7,607 bases of DNA from DATJPR01 sp035506295 (GTDB taxonomy: Bacteria; Bacteroidota; Ignavibacteria; UBA10030; UBA6906), in the NCBI GenBank assembly GCA_035506295.1, contig DATJPR010000123.1, forward strand, positions 1-7,607, written 5' to 3'. A program made the translations under genes and the position numbers. How positions within the stretch are numbered: position 1 is the stretch's first letter; each line of letters begins with the position of its first letter. This document shows positions 6,353 to 7,607 of the stretch, piece after piece. The notes under the pieces were generated by a model. The model saw only the letters and a list, made by a program, of their open reading frames with translations, searched no databases and was not told the origin of the DNA.

Positions 6353-7607
6353 TCACACTGACAATTGATGGCAAATCGATTCAGACAGAGGCAGGCCGCA
6401 GCGTCATTGAGGCGGCGCGGGAGAACGGGATAGAAATCCCGCACTTCTGCTGGCATCCGAGGCTCTCGGTGGCAGGCAACTGCCGGATGTGCCTCGTGGA
6501 AGTCGAGAAGATGCCGAAGCTGGCGATTGCCTGTGCGACGCTGGTGTCGGAAGGCATGGTGGTGCATACGACGACACCCCGGGTGATCGACGCGCGCGAA
6601 GCGGTGATGGAATTTCTCCTGATCAATCATCCGCTCGATTGTCCGATCTGCGATGAAGCGGGGGAGTGCAAGCTGCAGGATTATGCATACAAGTATGGGA
6701 CCGGGCAAAGCCGCTTCGAGGAAGACAAGGTCCACAAGCCGAAACGGGTTACCCTCGGGCCCCATGTCATGCTCGATGTCGAGCGGTGCATCATGTGCTC
6801 CCGGTGCGTCCGGTTCTGCGATGAGGTTGCGAAGAAACCTCAGTTGACGTTCACCGAGCGTGGTGATCATGTGGTCCTGACGACGTTCCCCGGACAGCAA
6901 CTCGACAATCCGTACTCCATGAACGTGATTGATATCTGTCCCGTCGGGGCGCTGACGAGCCGGGAATTCCGATTCCACGCCCGGGTGTGGGAAATGTCTT
7001 CGACGGAAAGCGTCTGCCCAGGTTGTGCGCGCGGCTGCAATATGAACATCTGGGTCCGGAACAATGAAATCCTCCGGCAGACACCCCGCACGAATATGGA
7101 CGTAAACAAGGATTGGATGTGCGATGCCGGCCGTCTTGAGACCATGAAGGAAGTCGGGCGAGACACCCGGATCAAGAGCCCGCGCATCAAGTCTCATGAC
7201 GTGCTGAAAGAGGCGAGCTGGGACGAGGCCCTGGCAAGCGTCGCCTCAGAACTCAAAGTCTTCCGCCGCAGTGAAATCGCGTTGCTGGGATCCGCTCGCG
7301 CGACTGTCGAGGACAATTTCGTTCTGCAGAAATTTGCCCGTGAAGCTCTGGGGACAAAGTTCGTTGACGCTGTCATGCACGTGCAGCCCGGAACCGGGGA
7401 TGACATACTGATCCATGAGGACAAGGCGCCCAATGGCCGTGGAGCGCTCGAAGTCGGGGTCCGGTCACACGATCCCGCAATGGGCTTCGAGGGCATCCTG
7501 CGTGGCATCAAGGAGCGGCGCATCAAATCCCTCCTGATAATGGATGATGATATCGCCTGCGACCCCCAGGTCGCGACCCTTCTTGACATGCTGGAATACC
7601 TGGTCGT
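6349..7607 (+). CDS. nuoG: NADH-quinone oxidoreductase subunit G (NuoG), 5' part, cut by window end
   Basis: The first 419 complete codons of the complex I peripheral-arm subunit are present, read by hand; the frame stays open to the window edge. The product carries electrons from NADH through Fe-S clusters towards quinone. The N-terminal ferredoxin domain has C34, C45, C48 and C62 for the [2Fe-2S] centre (N1b). The His-Cys3 motif HPLDCPICDEAGEC gives H94, C98, C101 and C107 (N5). C147, C150, C153 and C197 fit N4. A further set, C223-x2-C226-x3-C230-x27-C258, fits N7, which only some bacteria keep. The molybdopterin-oxidoreductase-like domain, non-catalytic in NuoG, begins about residue 285 (VLKEASWDEALASVASELK). 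VNKDWMCDAGRL favours NuoG over formate dehydrogenase, whose motif usually resembles VN-x-G-x-LC-x-KGR. The ATG overlaps the aminotransferase stop; GGAG at 6334-6337 lies 11 bases upstream. No nuoE or nuoF precedes it here. Full-length NuoG is usually much longer, so the C-terminal part lies outside. Confidence 0.93.
   Translation, partial: MITLTIDGKSIQTEAGRSVIEAARENGIEIPHFCWHPRLSVAGNCRMCLVEVEKMPKLAIACATLVSEGMVVHTTTPRVIDAREAVMEFLLINHPLDCPICDEAGECKLQDYAYKYGTGQSRFEEDKVHKPKRVTLGPHVMLDVERCIMCSRCVRFCDEVAKKPQLTFTERGDHVVLTTFPGQQLDNPYSMNVIDICPVGALTSREFRFHARVWEMSSTESVCPGCARGCNMNIWVRNNEILRQTPRTNMDVNKDWMCDAGRLETMKEVGRDTRIKSPRIKSHDVLKEASWDEALASVASELKVFRRSEIALLGSARATVEDNFVLQKFAREALGTKFVDAVMHVQPGTGDDILIHEDKAPNGRGALEVGVRSHDPAMGFEGILRGIKERRIKSLLIMDDDIACDPQVATLLDMLEYLV

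Noticed and set aside
6304..7197. 297-codon minus-strand open frame opposite nuoG
   Set aside because: It mirrors the nuoG frame, which carries all the Fe-S ligands; the antisense product has no recognisable motif.

Overview
The window is an ordinary-looking bacterial chromosome segment with six protein genes and almost no spare DNA. The family profile is a single-chain M16B peptidase, an alanine aminotransferase of the kind also found in eukaryotes, a complex I NuoG subunit with all its Fe-S ligands, an NtrC-type AAA+ protein and a membrane GT2 glycosyltransferase. This would fit a member of the Bacteroidota/Ignavibacteriota/Chlorobiota side of the FCB group. That placement is inference from family resemblance and is weak. 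No RNA gene, CRISPR array, insertion sequence or phage gene was seen.

Layout. (1) 47-2272, plus strand: an eight-helix membrane protein of unknown function, then, 15 bases later, an NtrC/PspF-type AAA+ protein with a Fis-type HTH. They are probably co-transcribed. (2) 2302-2328: a perfect 11-bp hairpin with a 5-base loop ends this unit. The convergent glycosyltransferase gene (2311-3447, minus strand) has its stop codon inside the same hairpin. (3) 3448-3609: a divergent intergenic region with a good sigma70-like promoter (TTGACT-N17-TATATT) facing right. (4) 3610 to the window end, plus strand: M16 peptidase, alanine aminotransferase and nuoG, packed with a 13-base gap and then an ATGA stop/start overlap, so they read as one operon. 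nuoG is cut by the window edge.

The most unusual item is the AAA+ regulator. Its overall fold, Walker A and HTH are clear, but the GAFTGA loop that contacts sigma54 reads GVEGLP. The Walker B aspartate is Glu, the sensor I Asn is Lys, and both arginine-finger positions are changed to Leu and Lys. It also has no receiver, PAS or GAF domain. It therefore looks like a sigma54-activator paralogue that no longer activates sigma54, and it is paired with an undescribed polytopic membrane protein that could be its partner or sensor. The pairing is inference from gene order only. The right-hand operon holds conserved housekeeping metabolism: protein processing, pyruvate/glutamate transamination and respiratory NADH oxidation.
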